A stretch of DNA of 39,332 nucleotides from Elusimicrobiota bacterium (GTDB lineage: Bacteria; Elusimicrobiota; Elusimicrobia; Elusimicrobiales; UBA9959), in NCBI GenBank assembly GCA_030651035.1, contig JAUSCK010000246.1:1-39332 (forward strand). The letters are read 5' to 3'. The translations under genes were made by a program, and so were the position numbers. Below are positions 23,695 through 30,328 of the stretch, in pieces. The notes under the pieces were generated by a model. It was given only the letters and a program-made list of their open reading frames with translations, did not search any database and was not told the origin of the DNA. Numbering within the stretch: the first letter of the stretch is position 1; each line of letters begins with the position of its first letter.

Positions 23695-24717
23695 ATGGAC
23701 CTGAAAAAACTTTCAATTTTTCTCAAAGAGAACGACATCCCGGCGTTCCGCCTTAACCAGGTGCGGGACGCGGTATACAAGAATTTCGCCGCCTCCTGGG
23801 ACGAGATCCCGGTGCTCCCGGCCGCCCTGCGCGACCGCCTCAGGCACGGCATCCATATCCACTCCGTAGATACGCTGGACACGCTGGTCTCGAAAAAAAG
23901 GGACGCGATAAAGTTCTGCTTCGGGCTGAAGGACGGGCTTAAGATAGAGTCCGTGCTGCTGAAGCTCATGTCGGAGAAGTGGAGCCTCTGCGTCTCCACC
24001 CAGGTCGGCTGCCCCGTGCGCTGCCCTTTCTGCGCCACCGGCAAGAAAGGCCTCAAGCGCAACCTGTCGCCGGACGAGATCTCGGACCAGTTCCTGGCCG
24101 CCGCGCACTACCTCAAGACCAGGGGCACGCAGAAGATCGGCAGCGTCATTTTAATGGGCATGGGCGAGCCCTTCCTTAATTACGACTCGGTGGCAGAGGC
24201 CATGCGCACGATGGCCGACCCGGAGCTCATAGGCCTGGGCCAGCGCCACATCTCGGTCTCGACCGCGGGCCATGTGCCCGGCATACGCCGCTTCGCCAAG
24301 GATTTCCCGCAGTGCAACCTGGCCATCTCGCTGCACGCCGCCGAGGACAGGCTGCGAACCGACCTGGTGCCGCTGAACCGCACCTACCCGCTTCCCCAGC
24401 TGGCCAAGGCGCTCAAGGATTATATCTTCTCCACCAAGCGCCGCGTCTTCGTGGAGTACGTGCTCTTCGAAGGCGTCAACAACAGCCGCACCCAGGTGGC
24501 CAGGCTCAACGCCTGGCTGCGCACGGTGGCCGCGCCCAAGTATTTCGTGGTGAACATCATCCCCTACAACCGCACCGGCGGCCCCTACAAAGCCCCGACG
24601 CGCGAGCGCGTCAAGCTCTTCGCCGAACTGCTCGAGGCCACCGGCATAGAAGTGACCATCCGCAAGAGCATGGGCGAGGACATCGAGGGCGCCTGCGGCC
24701 AGCTGGCCGGGAAGTAA
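23695..24717 (+). CDS. rlmN: 23S rRNA/tRNA adenine C2-methyltransferase RlmN
   Basis: This 340-residue radical-SAM enzyme methylates A2503 of 23S rRNA and A37 of some tRNAs. The radical-SAM cluster motif is Cys106-Cys110-Cys113 in GCPVRCPFCATG. MGMGEPFLNY is the conserved SAM-binding region, and VFEYVL-type VEYVLFEGVNN marks the second half. The methyl-carrying cysteine is Cys334 in EGACGQL at the C-terminus. Both catalytic cysteines are present, so it should be active. It is a single gene between a terminator and a degraded region. Confidence 0.96.
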   Translation: MDLKKLSIFLKENDIPAFRLNQVRDAVYKNFAASWDEIPVLPAALRDRLRHGIHIHSVDTLDTLVSKKRDAIKFCFGLKDGLKIESVLLKLMSEKWSLCVSTQVGCPVRCPFCATGKKGLKRNLSPDEISDQFLAAAHYLKTRGTQKIGSVILMGMGEPFLNYDSVAEAMRTMADPELIGLGQRHISVSTAGHVPGIRRFAKDFPQCNLAISLHAAEDRLRTDLVPLNRTYPLPQLAKALKDYIFSTKRRVFVEYVLFEGVNNSRTQVARLNAWLRTVAAPKYFVVNIIPYNRTGGPYKAPTRERVKLFAELLEATGIEVTIRKSMGEDIEGACGQLAGK

Positions 24718-24737
24718 GCCGGCAGCCCCTATAAAAA

Positions 24738-25035
24738 CTAGAGATAGCCGAGCTTCAAAGCCTGGGTTTCCAGCTCCGCCCTGAAATCCGGGTGCGCCAC
24801 CGCTATCAGCGCCCCCGCCCTCTCGCGCACGGTGCGGCCGCGCAGGCGGGCTGTGCCGAACTCCGTCACTATAATGTCGGTATTGGCCCGGTGCAGCGTG
24901 ACCGCCGTGCCGGCGGCCAGCACGGGGACTATGCAGGACACCGCTCCTTTCTTCGCGGTGGAGCGGCAGGCAATTATGGATTTGCCGAGCCCGTCGTAGG
25001 CTTCCTTCGCGCCCACGGCCGTATCCGGGAAGATT
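24738..25035 (-). pseudogene. C-terminal remnant of an acetyl-CoA hydrolase/4-hydroxybutyrate CoA-transferase
   Basis: Only the last ~95 residues of the C-terminal CoA-transferase domain remain. They read DTAVGAKEAYDGLGKSIIA, then RSTAKKGAVS, IVPVL, TDIIVTEFGTARLRG, TVRERAGALIAVAHPDFR, an easily recognised conserved end. The frame has no proper start: it runs into the RAYT remnant that begins at 25036, so the first ~330 residues of the usual ~430 are lost. A GTG at 25016 could start a fragment but would give no active enzyme, because the catalytic Glu lies in the missing part. Confidence 0.85.
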
Positions 25036-25157
25036 GGGGACGGTTCTTAAAAACTTAATTATCAGATAATTTATCTATGGCGGGAAAAACCGGGATTGAT
25101 ATACCAGGGGGATTGTACCACGTAATTGCCCACGGCAATGAACGCGGGAAGATCTTA
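25036..25157 (+). mobile_element. REP-associated tyrosine transposase (RAYT) remnant, copy 1
   Basis: GGGGACGGTTCTTA leads into an A/T-rich palindrome (AATTATCAGATAATTT), then an ATG at 25077 and a frame reading GIDIPGGLYHVIAHGNERG, the N-terminal signature of Y1/TnpA_REP transposases, including the first His of the usual HUH-like motif region. After about 28 residues the match stops. The first 91 bp (25036-25126) recur at 25858-25948. It interrupts the CoA-transferase gene on its left. Confidence 0.82.
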
Positions 25158-25160
25158 TCG

Positions 25161-25182
25161 AAACCGGGCAAAAATGCCCGGC
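25161..25182 (-). terminator. Weak hairpin after the toxin gene
   Basis: CCGGGCA (25164-25170) pairs with TGCCCGG (25175-25181) with an AAAA loop. On the minus strand it is followed by only three T, so termination would be weak. Confidence 0.4.
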
Positions 25183-25224
25183 TTGGGTCTGCATCCACAA
25201 TCCACCTCACCAACGGACGCCGGG

Positions 25225-25482
25225 TTAGATGCCCTTGTAGGTGCGCTCGGAGCGCCTGAGGACGCGCAGGATTATGACGGTCTGCTGCTTATCGTCTATG
25301 GCGTAAAGTATCCGCCAATCGCCGACGCGGACCCGATGGATTGCGTCCTTAAGTTTTAAGGAGCCCTGCGGGCGCGGATTGTGCTCCAAAGAGAGAATGT
25401 GCGACTGAAGACGCGACAAATCCGGTTCACAGATTTTGTCCAAGTCGCGGACCGCGCTGGACGCGAGTTGAACGTTATGCAT
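25225..25482 (-). CDS. RelE/ParE family toxin
   Basis: This 85-residue protein has the RelE/ParE fold. Recognisable parts are the N-terminal basic helix region, LKDAIHRVRVGDWRILYAID (the RVGDWRILY strand is the family hallmark), and a C-terminal ILRVLRRSERTY. Such toxins cleave mRNA on the ribosome or inhibit gyrase; the choice cannot be made from sequence alone. Its start overlaps the antitoxin gene by 8 bp, the usual coupling with antitoxin first. The pair sits between two RAYT remnants. Confidence 0.88.
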   Translation of the reverse strand: MHNVQLASSAVRDLDKICEPDLSRLQSHILSLEHNPRPQGSLKLKDAIHRVRVGDWRILYAIDDKQQTVIILRVLRRSERTYKGI

Positions 25483-25708
25483 GTTTCGCGCGATTGGCGA
25501 AATAGTTCCGGGCCGGAACCGCCTTGCCCGGACTCTTTAGATGCGATTTCCAAGCCTTCTGTGCCGCGCGGAGATCACCAAGCTCGTGTTTATAGGTTTC
25601 TTCCACGGCTTTCCTGAGCAGATCGGCCATGGGACAATGCATATCAACGGCCAGATGCTTTAGGCCGGCATGGAGTTCTTCCGGCAGATAAATTGTGGTT
25701 CTTACCAT
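25475..25708 (-). CDS. Ribbon-helix-helix antitoxin
   Basis: The 77-residue protein begins MVRTTIYLPEELHAGLK, a ribbon-helix-helix DNA-binding N-terminus. The helical C-terminal part, which would bind the toxin, contains LLRKAVEETYKHEL and AAQKAWKSHLK. The ATG at 25708 is chosen because AGGAGG lies a few bases upstream; a longer in-frame start at 25756 would place the start inside the promoter. It neutralises the RelE-type toxin and probably represses its own promoter by binding the small palindrome in the spacer region. Confidence 0.88.
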   Translation of the reverse strand: MVRTTIYLPEELHAGLKHLAVDMHCPMADLLRKAVEETYKHELGDLRAAQKAWKSHLKSPGKAVPARNYFANRAKHA

Positions 25709-25727
25709 AATAGCACCTCCTAATCTA

Positions 25728-25756
25728 AGTATAACATGCAAACATACATATGTCAA
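25728..25756 (-). promoter_or_regulatory. Near-consensus sigma-70 promoter of the toxin-antitoxin operon
   Basis: On the minus strand TTGACA (25756-25751) and TATACT (25733-25728) are separated by exactly 17 bp. The ribosome site and ATG follow within about 20 bp. The spacer contains ATGTATG-type inverted half sites that could be the antitoxin operator. Confidence 0.85.
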
Positions 25757-25857
25757 TGCCCCGTTTTTCAGGATTCCGAGATGAACTCACGCGCGTGTTT
25801 GCGACCCGGTTAGGAAGATTGGTTTTTGCCGCCCAGCATGTTCGGAAAAGGGAAAAT

Positions 25858-25948
25858 GGGGAAGGTTCTTAAAAACCTAATTATCAAATAATTTGTCTCT
25901 AGCGGGAAAAGCCGGGATTGATATACCGGGGGGATTGCACCACGTAAT
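25858..25948 (+). mobile_element. RAYT remnant, copy 2
   Basis: These 91 bp match 25036-25126 over the same length with about nine differences. They again encode GIDIPGGLHHVI, but the start codon position now reads TAG. It stops at the same base (CGTAAT) as the shared part of copy 1. It lies over the 3' end of the gene at 25899-26372 and supplies that gene's last residues in the antisense direction. Confidence 0.8.
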
Positions 25949-26372
25949 ATTGCGGCTTCTGGTGCCTTATGATGTAGTCGCCGCTCTTCCACTCGAAGAA
26001 CATGTATTTGTAGCCGCTTATTTCCTTTATCGTGTAGCGGGAAGCCGTGTGGTCGCCGCCGAGGTGCATCACCACGCCCCTGGTCCAGCCGAACCAGGGC
26101 GCGGGGGTCTTGCCCTTCGGCAGGAAAGTCAGCCCCGCAAGGTAGAGCGAGCCCTCGAACTGCCGCTCACCCGGGACGAACTGGGCGGGCTCCCTGACGA
26201 AATCCACGCTCACCCATTCGCCCAGCACCGCGGGATCGTTCACGAAGGGCAGGTTTATGTCGTCCACCAGCCTGCCATCTACTTTCGCAGTATTTATCTT
26301 TACTTCCCCGGCCGCGGCAAAGGCCGCGAAACCCGCCAGCACCGCTATAACCGCGAATATTTTAAGTTTCAT
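25899..26372 (-). CDS. Secreted single-domain protein with rewritten C-terminus
   Basis: This 157-residue protein has a signal peptide (MKLKIFAVIAVLAGFAAFAAA). It has one copy of the ~105-residue domain found three times in the protein at 26482-27609, running from LPFVNDPAVLGEWVSVDFV to FEWKSGDYIIRHQKPQYYV. The domain normally ends YYVLKK, but here the final 13 residues, from VQSPRY on, are antisense RAYT sequence. I chose the ATG at 26372 because AAGGAGG precedes it. It has its own ECF-type promoter motif at 26402-26432. Function is unknown; from memory, similar domains are fused to BlaR1/M56-type sensor proteins in Clostridia. It may still fold, as the loss is confined to the last few residues. 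Confidence 0.75.
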   Translation of the reverse strand: MKLKIFAVIAVLAGFAAFAAAGEVKINTAKVDGRLVDDINLPFVNDPAVLGEWVSVDFVREPAQFVPGERQFEGSLYLAGLTFLPKGKTPAPWFGWTRGVVMHLGGDHTASRYTIKEISGYKYMFFEWKSGDYIIRHQKPQYYVVQSPRYINPGFSR

Positions 26373-26401
26373 AACTCCTCCTTGTGTCTGCGCTTCCACT
26401 G

Positions 26402-26432
26402 GTTATTACGCGCCGCGCCGGAAAGTATTACA
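26402..26432 (-). promoter_or_regulatory. ECF-sigma promoter-like motif, copy B
   Basis: On the minus strand TGTAATACTTT, 5 variable bases, then GCGGCGCGTAATAAC; reading TGTAAT as -35 and CGTAAT as -10 gives a 16-bp spacer. It matches copy A at 28448-28478 at every position outside the 5-base gap. It ends 29 bp before the ATG of the single-domain protein. Confidence 0.7.
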
Positions 26433-26435
26433 AAA

Positions 26436-26464
26436 GAAAAAACCCCTTCGGAGGGGCTTTTTCT
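26436..26464. terminator. Bidirectional rho-independent terminator
   Basis: CCCCT (26443-26447) and AGGGG (26452-26456) flank a TCGG loop, with A-run on one side and T-run on the other. It ends the ECF operon and insulates the next promoter. Confidence 0.75.
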
Positions 26465-26481
26465 TTGAGACGGACAGGCGC

Positions 26482-27609
26482 TTATTTTTTTCTCAGCACA
26501 TAATAGAACGGCTTCGCGCCGCGCAGCGTATAGTCGCCGCTCTTCCACTCGAAGAACATATATGTTTGCCCCTTTATCTTCTTTATCTCGTAGCCGCTGG
26601 CGGTCTTGTCGCCGCTGTGCATCACCACGCCCTTGGTCCAGGTCCACCAGGGCTTGCCGCCTTTCCCCTTGGGCAGGAAGACCATCTCCTTCAGATAAAG
26701 ATCGCCGTCCCAGGCTTTAGCCTCCGGGTCGAATTTAGCCGGGCTTTCTACGAAGTCCACGCTTACCCATTCCCCGACAATAGCCGGATCGTCCCTGAAA
26801 GGCAGGTCGATATTGTCGCGGCGTATTTCGGCCGTCTTTTTAAGCACATAGTAATAGGGTTTCCGGTGCCTGATGGTGTAATCCCCGCTCTTCCATTCGT
26901 AGAACATGTACTTCTGGCCGCCTGCCTCTTTTATCTCGTAGCGGCTCGCGGTCTTGTCGCCGCGGTGCAGCACCACGCCTTTGGTCCAGGTGAGCCAGCC
27001 GTTGGGGCTTTTACCGTCCGGGAGGAAGATCAGCTCCTTCAGGAACAGTTCCCCCGCCCAGGACTTATCGCCCGGGCTGAACCGCTTGGGTGTTTCGACA
27101 AAATCCACCGACCGCCAGCAGCCGACAACGTCCGGGTCGCTGACAAAAGGGAGGTTTATGTTATCCTTGATAATATCGGACCCGTCACCGACGTAAGGCC
27201 CCCTTTTCAACACATAGAACCACGCCGGCTTGTGAAAGACGGTATAGTCCCTGGTTTTCCATTCCAGGAACAGGTAGTCCACCCCGCCTATCTTTTTAAT
27301 GAGATATTTCGGGGCGGTTTTCTCGTTTTTGTTCAGCACGGTGCCCCTGGTCCAGGTCCACCAGGACTCGAACATTTTCCCGTTATCCAGGAAGGTCACG
27401 CCTTTAAAGAAAAGGTCGGGGCCCCAGGTCTTAACGCCCGGCGTGAATTTCTCCGGGCTTTCGACAAAATCCACGGACTGCCACTTGCCCTTCACCGCTT
27501 CGTCATTAACGAAAGGCAGGGAAGTGTCTTCCTCGATATTGAAGAAAGTCAGAAAAACGAAAACAGCCGCGCAAAGTATGCCTATTGAGAGCAGTATTTT
27601 CTTTTTCAT
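26482..27609 (-). CDS. Secreted or anchored protein with three repeats of an unnamed ~105-residue domain
   Basis: This 375-residue protein starts with a hydrophobic leader (residues 5-23), so it is exported or anchored in the membrane. Three homologous domains follow at about 31-135, 153-258 and 269-375. Each runs from LPFV-DP-V-G-W-SVDFVE through a W-WTKGVV-H-GDKTAS segment to MFFEWKSGDYTIR--KP-YYVL. Repeat 1 is the most divergent. The Trp/Tyr-rich beta pattern suggests ligand binding, but no catalytic motif is seen. The ATG at 27609 follows GAGGAG. The gene lies 11 bp after the anti-sigma gene, in the ECF operon. I recognise similar domains only from memory of BlaR1-type sensors; no function is claimed. 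Confidence 0.75.
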   Translation of the reverse strand: MKKKILLSIGILCAAVFVFLTFFNIEEDTSLPFVNDEAVKGKWQSVDFVESPEKFTPGVKTWGPDLFFKGVTFLDNGKMFESWWTWTRGTVLNKNEKTAPKYLIKKIGGVDYLFLEWKTRDYTVFHKPAWFYVLKRGPYVGDGSDIIKDNINLPFVSDPDVVGCWRSVDFVETPKRFSPGDKSWAGELFLKELIFLPDGKSPNGWLTWTKGVVLHRGDKTASRYEIKEAGGQKYMFYEWKSGDYTIRHRKPYYYVLKKTAEIRRDNIDLPFRDDPAIVGEWVSVDFVESPAKFDPEAKAWDGDLYLKEMVFLPKGKGGKPWWTWTKGVVMHSGDKTASGYEIKKIKGQTYMFFEWKSGDYTLRGAKPFYYVLRKK

Positions 27610-27620
27610 AGCTCCTCTTT

Positions 27621-27944
27621 TCAGAACCTTGAACCTGATAAATAATCTTCGAGACCCTGCCGCCCGCATTCCGAAAAACCGTCGGAAGGCAGGTTGTAGG
27701 AAGCCGCCAGCGCCCCGGCCGGCAGCGGCTCATGCCGCACCGCAAACATTATCAGCACCGCCGCCAGCGCGGCGGCCGGCACCAGCCAGATAAACGGGCT
27801 GCGGCGGCCCCGTTTCTCGGCCTTAGCCAGCAGGCGTTCTTTCAGGACGTCCCTAACTCGGCTTTCACCGGCGAAATCCGCCCGGCGCAGCCTTTCGGCC
27901 AGGCCCGGAAACTCGCTGAATTCTCCGTCCTTATTCTCGTTCAT
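27621..27944 (-). CDS. Putative anti-sigma factor (single transmembrane helix)
   Basis: This 107-residue protein has a charged N-terminal half (EFPGLAERLRRADF, then a basic LKERLLAKAEKRGRR), one transmembrane helix near 51-67 (WLVPAAALAAVLIMFAV), and a short periplasmic tail. It overlaps the sigma-factor gene by 4 bp, the normal place for an anti-sigma. No HxxxCxxC zinc motif is seen, so it is not a ZAS-type anti-sigma. The role is inferred from position and topology only. Confidence 0.6.
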   Translation of the reverse strand: MNENKDGEFSEFPGLAERLRRADFAGESRVRDVLKERLLAKAEKRGRRSPFIWLVPAAALAAVLIMFAVRHEPLPAGALAASYNLPSDGFSECGRQGLEDYLSGSRF

Positions 27945-28438
27945 AAACTCTCCGGCCCCAGTATCTCCCTGAGTTTCTTCATGGCCCTGAACAATATCAC
28001 CGCGACGTTGCTCTCGCCCAGCCCCGTTTCCGCAGCTATGTCCCGGTTGGTCATCTCCAGCGTAAATTTCATGGCTATCAGCTCCCGCTCGGGCTCCGAA
28101 AGTTTAGCCAGCGCCCCCAGCAGCATGGCGTTCTCCTCGCTCCTCTGCGCCGCGGCCTCGACCGATTCCGCTGAGGCGATATTATCCTCGTGGTCCGTTA
28201 TGCTGAGCCAGCCCCGCACCTTCCTGCGCCTGAAATAATCGTTCAGAGTGTTGCGGGCTATCGCGAACAGCCACGGCTCCAGGCCGTGCCGCTCCGGGTC
28301 GAAACTGCCGTACTTGTCCAGCACTTTTTCAAAGACCACGGACACCAGGTCGTCCGCAGCGCCGCGCTCAATGAGCCTGTAGCGGAGATAGTTGTATATC
28401 CGCGCGAAGTATTTATCGTAAAGTTCTTCGAAGCTCAT
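27941..28438 (-). CDS. ECF-type RNA polymerase sigma factor
   Basis: This 165-residue protein has both ECF regions. Region 2 reads YDKYFARIYNYLRYRL, then AADDLVSVVFEKVL, and GLEPWLFAIARNTLNDYFRRR. Region 4 reads LSEPERELIAMKFTLEMTNRDIAAETGLGESNVAVILFRAMKKLRE in sense, a helix-turn-helix for the -35 element. The start has no ribosome site and lies 9 bp after the promoter-like motif at 28448-28478, so translation may be almost leaderless. It probably drives its own operon and the single-domain gene at 26372. Confidence 0.92.
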   Translation of the reverse strand: MSFEELYDKYFARIYNYLRYRLIERGAADDLVSVVFEKVLDKYGSFDPERHGLEPWLFAIARNTLNDYFRRRKVRGWLSITDHEDNIASAESVEAAAQRSEENAMLLGALAKLSEPERELIAMKFTLEMTNRDIAAETGLGESNVAVILFRAMKKLREILGPESL

Positions 28439-28447
28439 TTGTTATCT

Positions 28448-28478
28448 GTTATTACGCGCCGCCAATTAAAGTATTACA
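28448..28478 (-). promoter_or_regulatory. ECF-sigma promoter-like motif, copy A
   Basis: On the minus strand TGTAATACTTT, 5 variable bases, then GCGGCGCGTAATAAC, the same as copy B. It lies directly upstream of the sigma-factor start, so the sigma factor probably autoregulates. The predicted transcript start would be about 10 bases before the ATG. Confidence 0.7.
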
Positions 28479-28504
28479 CCACAAACGGACCGCGCCGGCC
28501 GCTA

Positions 28505-29170
28505 TCAGGCGCGGGCGGAGCGCCTGTGATTTATGTATGCGATTACCCCGGGCATGATGGAGGTGATGATGACGAAGAGTATTACGGCGGTAAAATTATT
28601 TTTAACGATCGGGATGTTCCCGAAGAAATAGCCGGCCAGCGTAAGGGAGAAGACCCACAGCAGCCCCCCGACGACGTTATAGGTCAGGAACTTCCCGTAG
28701 GTCATGGAACCGACACCGGCCACGAACGGCGCGAAGGTGCGCACTATCGGCACGAAGCGGGCGATGATGATGGTCTTGCCGCCGTATTTCTCGTAGAAGG
28801 CGTGCGTTTTCTTAAGATATTCCTGCTTAAAGATCCGCGAATCCTTATAGTGGAACACCTTAGGGCCGATATACTTGCCTACCGCGTAATTCACGGTGTC
28901 GCCAAGTATGGCGGCCACCGAAAGCAGCCCCAGCGTGATGTAAAGGTCCAGGTAGCCCAGGCCGCAGAAAGTGCCGATGGCGAACAGCAGCGAGTCCCCG
29001 GGCAGGATGGGCGTTATCACAAGGCCCGTTTCGCAGAAAACTATCAGGAAGAGTATCAGGTAGGTCCAGGCGCCGTAATCCTGTATGACCGGGCCCAGGT
29101 ATTTATCCAGGTGCAGCAGGATATTGAAAGCGTGAACCAGGTAGCCGAAGAGAGTAGAGAGTATTTCCAT
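28505..29170 (-). CDS. DedA family membrane protein
   Basis: This 221-residue integral membrane protein has the VTT/DedA pattern: ETGLVITPILPGDSLLFAIG, then a re-entrant loop with FGRF-type ARFVPIVRTFAPFVAGVGSM, and several hydrophobic helices to the C-terminus. DedA proteins are lipid transporters/scramblases needed for envelope stability and undecaprenyl-phosphate recycling; which lipid applies here is unknown. Its start overlaps the stop of rmuC by one base, so the two are co-transcribed. Confidence 0.88.
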   Translation of the reverse strand: MEILSTLFGYLVHAFNILLHLDKYLGPVIQDYGAWTYLILFLIVFCETGLVITPILPGDSLLFAIGTFCGLGYLDLYITLGLLSVAAILGDTVNYAVGKYIGPKVFHYKDSRIFKQEYLKKTHAFYEKYGGKTIIIARFVPIVRTFAPFVAGVGSMTYGKFLTYNVVGGLLWVFSLTLAGYFFGNIPIVKNNFTAVILFVIITSIMPGVIAYINHRRSARA

Positions 29171-30273
29171 TATTCAATTTGCGCCGGCGCGGCGCCCTCG
29201 AGAGAAGCCGCGGAGCCGGTGACCAGCCCCAGCCTGTCGCCGAAGCGCTCGGCGTGTTTCAGCGCGTCGTCGCAGCTGACCCCGGCGTTCTTCAGGTGCT
29301 TGCCGGTGAGCTGCATCTTTTCCTGCACGTCAGAAAAATTCTTTTCCAGGTGGGCCAGCTCGCCCATGATGACCTTGGCCTTCTCCTCTATGCGGAAGCC
29401 GCGCAGGCCGTAGACCAGCGCCGTCAGGTAGGCGTAAAAGCTGTTGGGCGAGACCAGCACCACGTTCTTGGCTATGGCGTAGCGCAGCACCTCATAGTCC
29501 TCGCTCAGGGCGTCGCTGATGACGGTTTCATAAAAAACATTCTCGGCCGGCACGTACATCATCGCGAAATTGAAGGTTCCCTCGTCGGGGTTTATGTACT
29601 TGGCCGCTATCTCGTCGATGCGCAGCTTCACGCTTTTCACGAATTCTTTCTTGCTCTTCGTTTTCTCGGCGTCGTCGTGCGCCTCCACGTAGCGCTTGAA
29701 GCTCTCCATCGGGAACTTGGCGTCTATGGGCACCATGCCGCCGGCCAGCTTTATGACCGCGTCCACCTTGCCGCCGTTCTTGAACTCCTTCTGCGTCTCG
29801 TAGTTCTCGCGGGGGAAGATCTGTTTCAGCAGGTCCTCCAGCAGCAGCTCGCCCAGGTTGCCGCGCAGCTTGGGGGCGCTGAGGATGTCCTGCAGCGAGG
29901 AGATGTCCCTGCCTATCTCCTGCATGTTCTTGGCCGTCTCCTCCAGGATGCCCAGCTTCTTCTGCACCTCGCCGATCACCTTCAGCTGCTCGGTGATATT
30001 GCCCTGCGTGCGGTTCATGTTGTCGCCGACGCGGGCCATGATGGTCTCGAGCTGGGCCGAAAGGAGGGTCTGAGACTGGTTAAAGAGTTCCTGCTGGCGG
30101 GCCAGCGCCGCGGTCTGCGAACGGGCCTGCTCCACTTTCAAATCGGAAATCTGGGTCTTAAGGTCCAGCATCTCGGCCGTGCTTCCCCGGCCGGACCTGC
30201 TGACCAGCACAAAAGCTGCCACGGCCACCGCGGCCAAGGTAAGGATGTTGAGAATCAGGGGAACATTTTCCAC
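29170..30273 (-). CDS. rmuC: DNA recombination protein RmuC
   Basis: This 367-residue protein has an N-terminal transmembrane helix (about 7-25), a coiled-coil of about 100 residues, and the RmuC nuclease-like domain. Family stretches are KLRGNLGELLLEDLLKQIFP, VDAVIKLAGGMVPIDAKFPME, and MYVPAENVFYE, followed by LVSPNSFYAYLTA. RmuC limits recombination at inverted repeats and is thought to be a PD-(D/E)XK-type nuclease. The start is GTG at 30273; no ATG start in this frame fits better. Its position next to an inverted-repeat-rich genome is interesting but may be chance. Confidence 0.93.
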   Translation of the reverse strand: MENVPLILNILTLAAVAVAAFVLVSRSGRGSTAEMLDLKTQISDLKVEQARSQTAALARQQELFNQSQTLLSAQLETIMARVGDNMNRTQGNITEQLKVIGEVQKKLGILEETAKNMQEIGRDISSLQDILSAPKLRGNLGELLLEDLLKQIFPRENYETQKEFKNGGKVDAVIKLAGGMVPIDAKFPMESFKRYVEAHDDAEKTKSKKEFVKSVKLRIDEIAAKYINPDEGTFNFAMMYVPAENVFYETVISDALSEDYEVLRYAIAKNVVLVSPNSFYAYLTALVYGLRGFRIEEKAKVIMGELAHLEKNFSDVQEKMQLTGKHLKNAGVSCDDALKHAERFGDRLGLVTGSAASLEGAAPAQIE

Positions 30274-30316
30274 ATAGCTATTTTACAATAGTTTACCTAC
30301 CGCCCGCTTTTCGGGT

Positions 30317-30322
30317 TATAAT
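30317..30322 (+). promoter_or_regulatory. Perfect -10 box (TATAAT) just before the pseudouridine synthase gene
   Basis: TATAAT ends only 6 bp before the ATG at 30329, so transcription would start at or next to the start codon. A weak -35 (TTACCT) lies 18 bp upstream. No ribosome site is seen, which fits a leaderless transcript. Confidence 0.55.
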
Positions 30323-30328
30323 TTAAAT

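Noticed and set aside
26482-27609. Regularly spaced repeats that could look like a CRISPR array
   Set aside because: The repeats are about 350 bp apart, diverged, in frame, and encode protein domains. No CRISPR array or cas gene was seen anywhere in the window.
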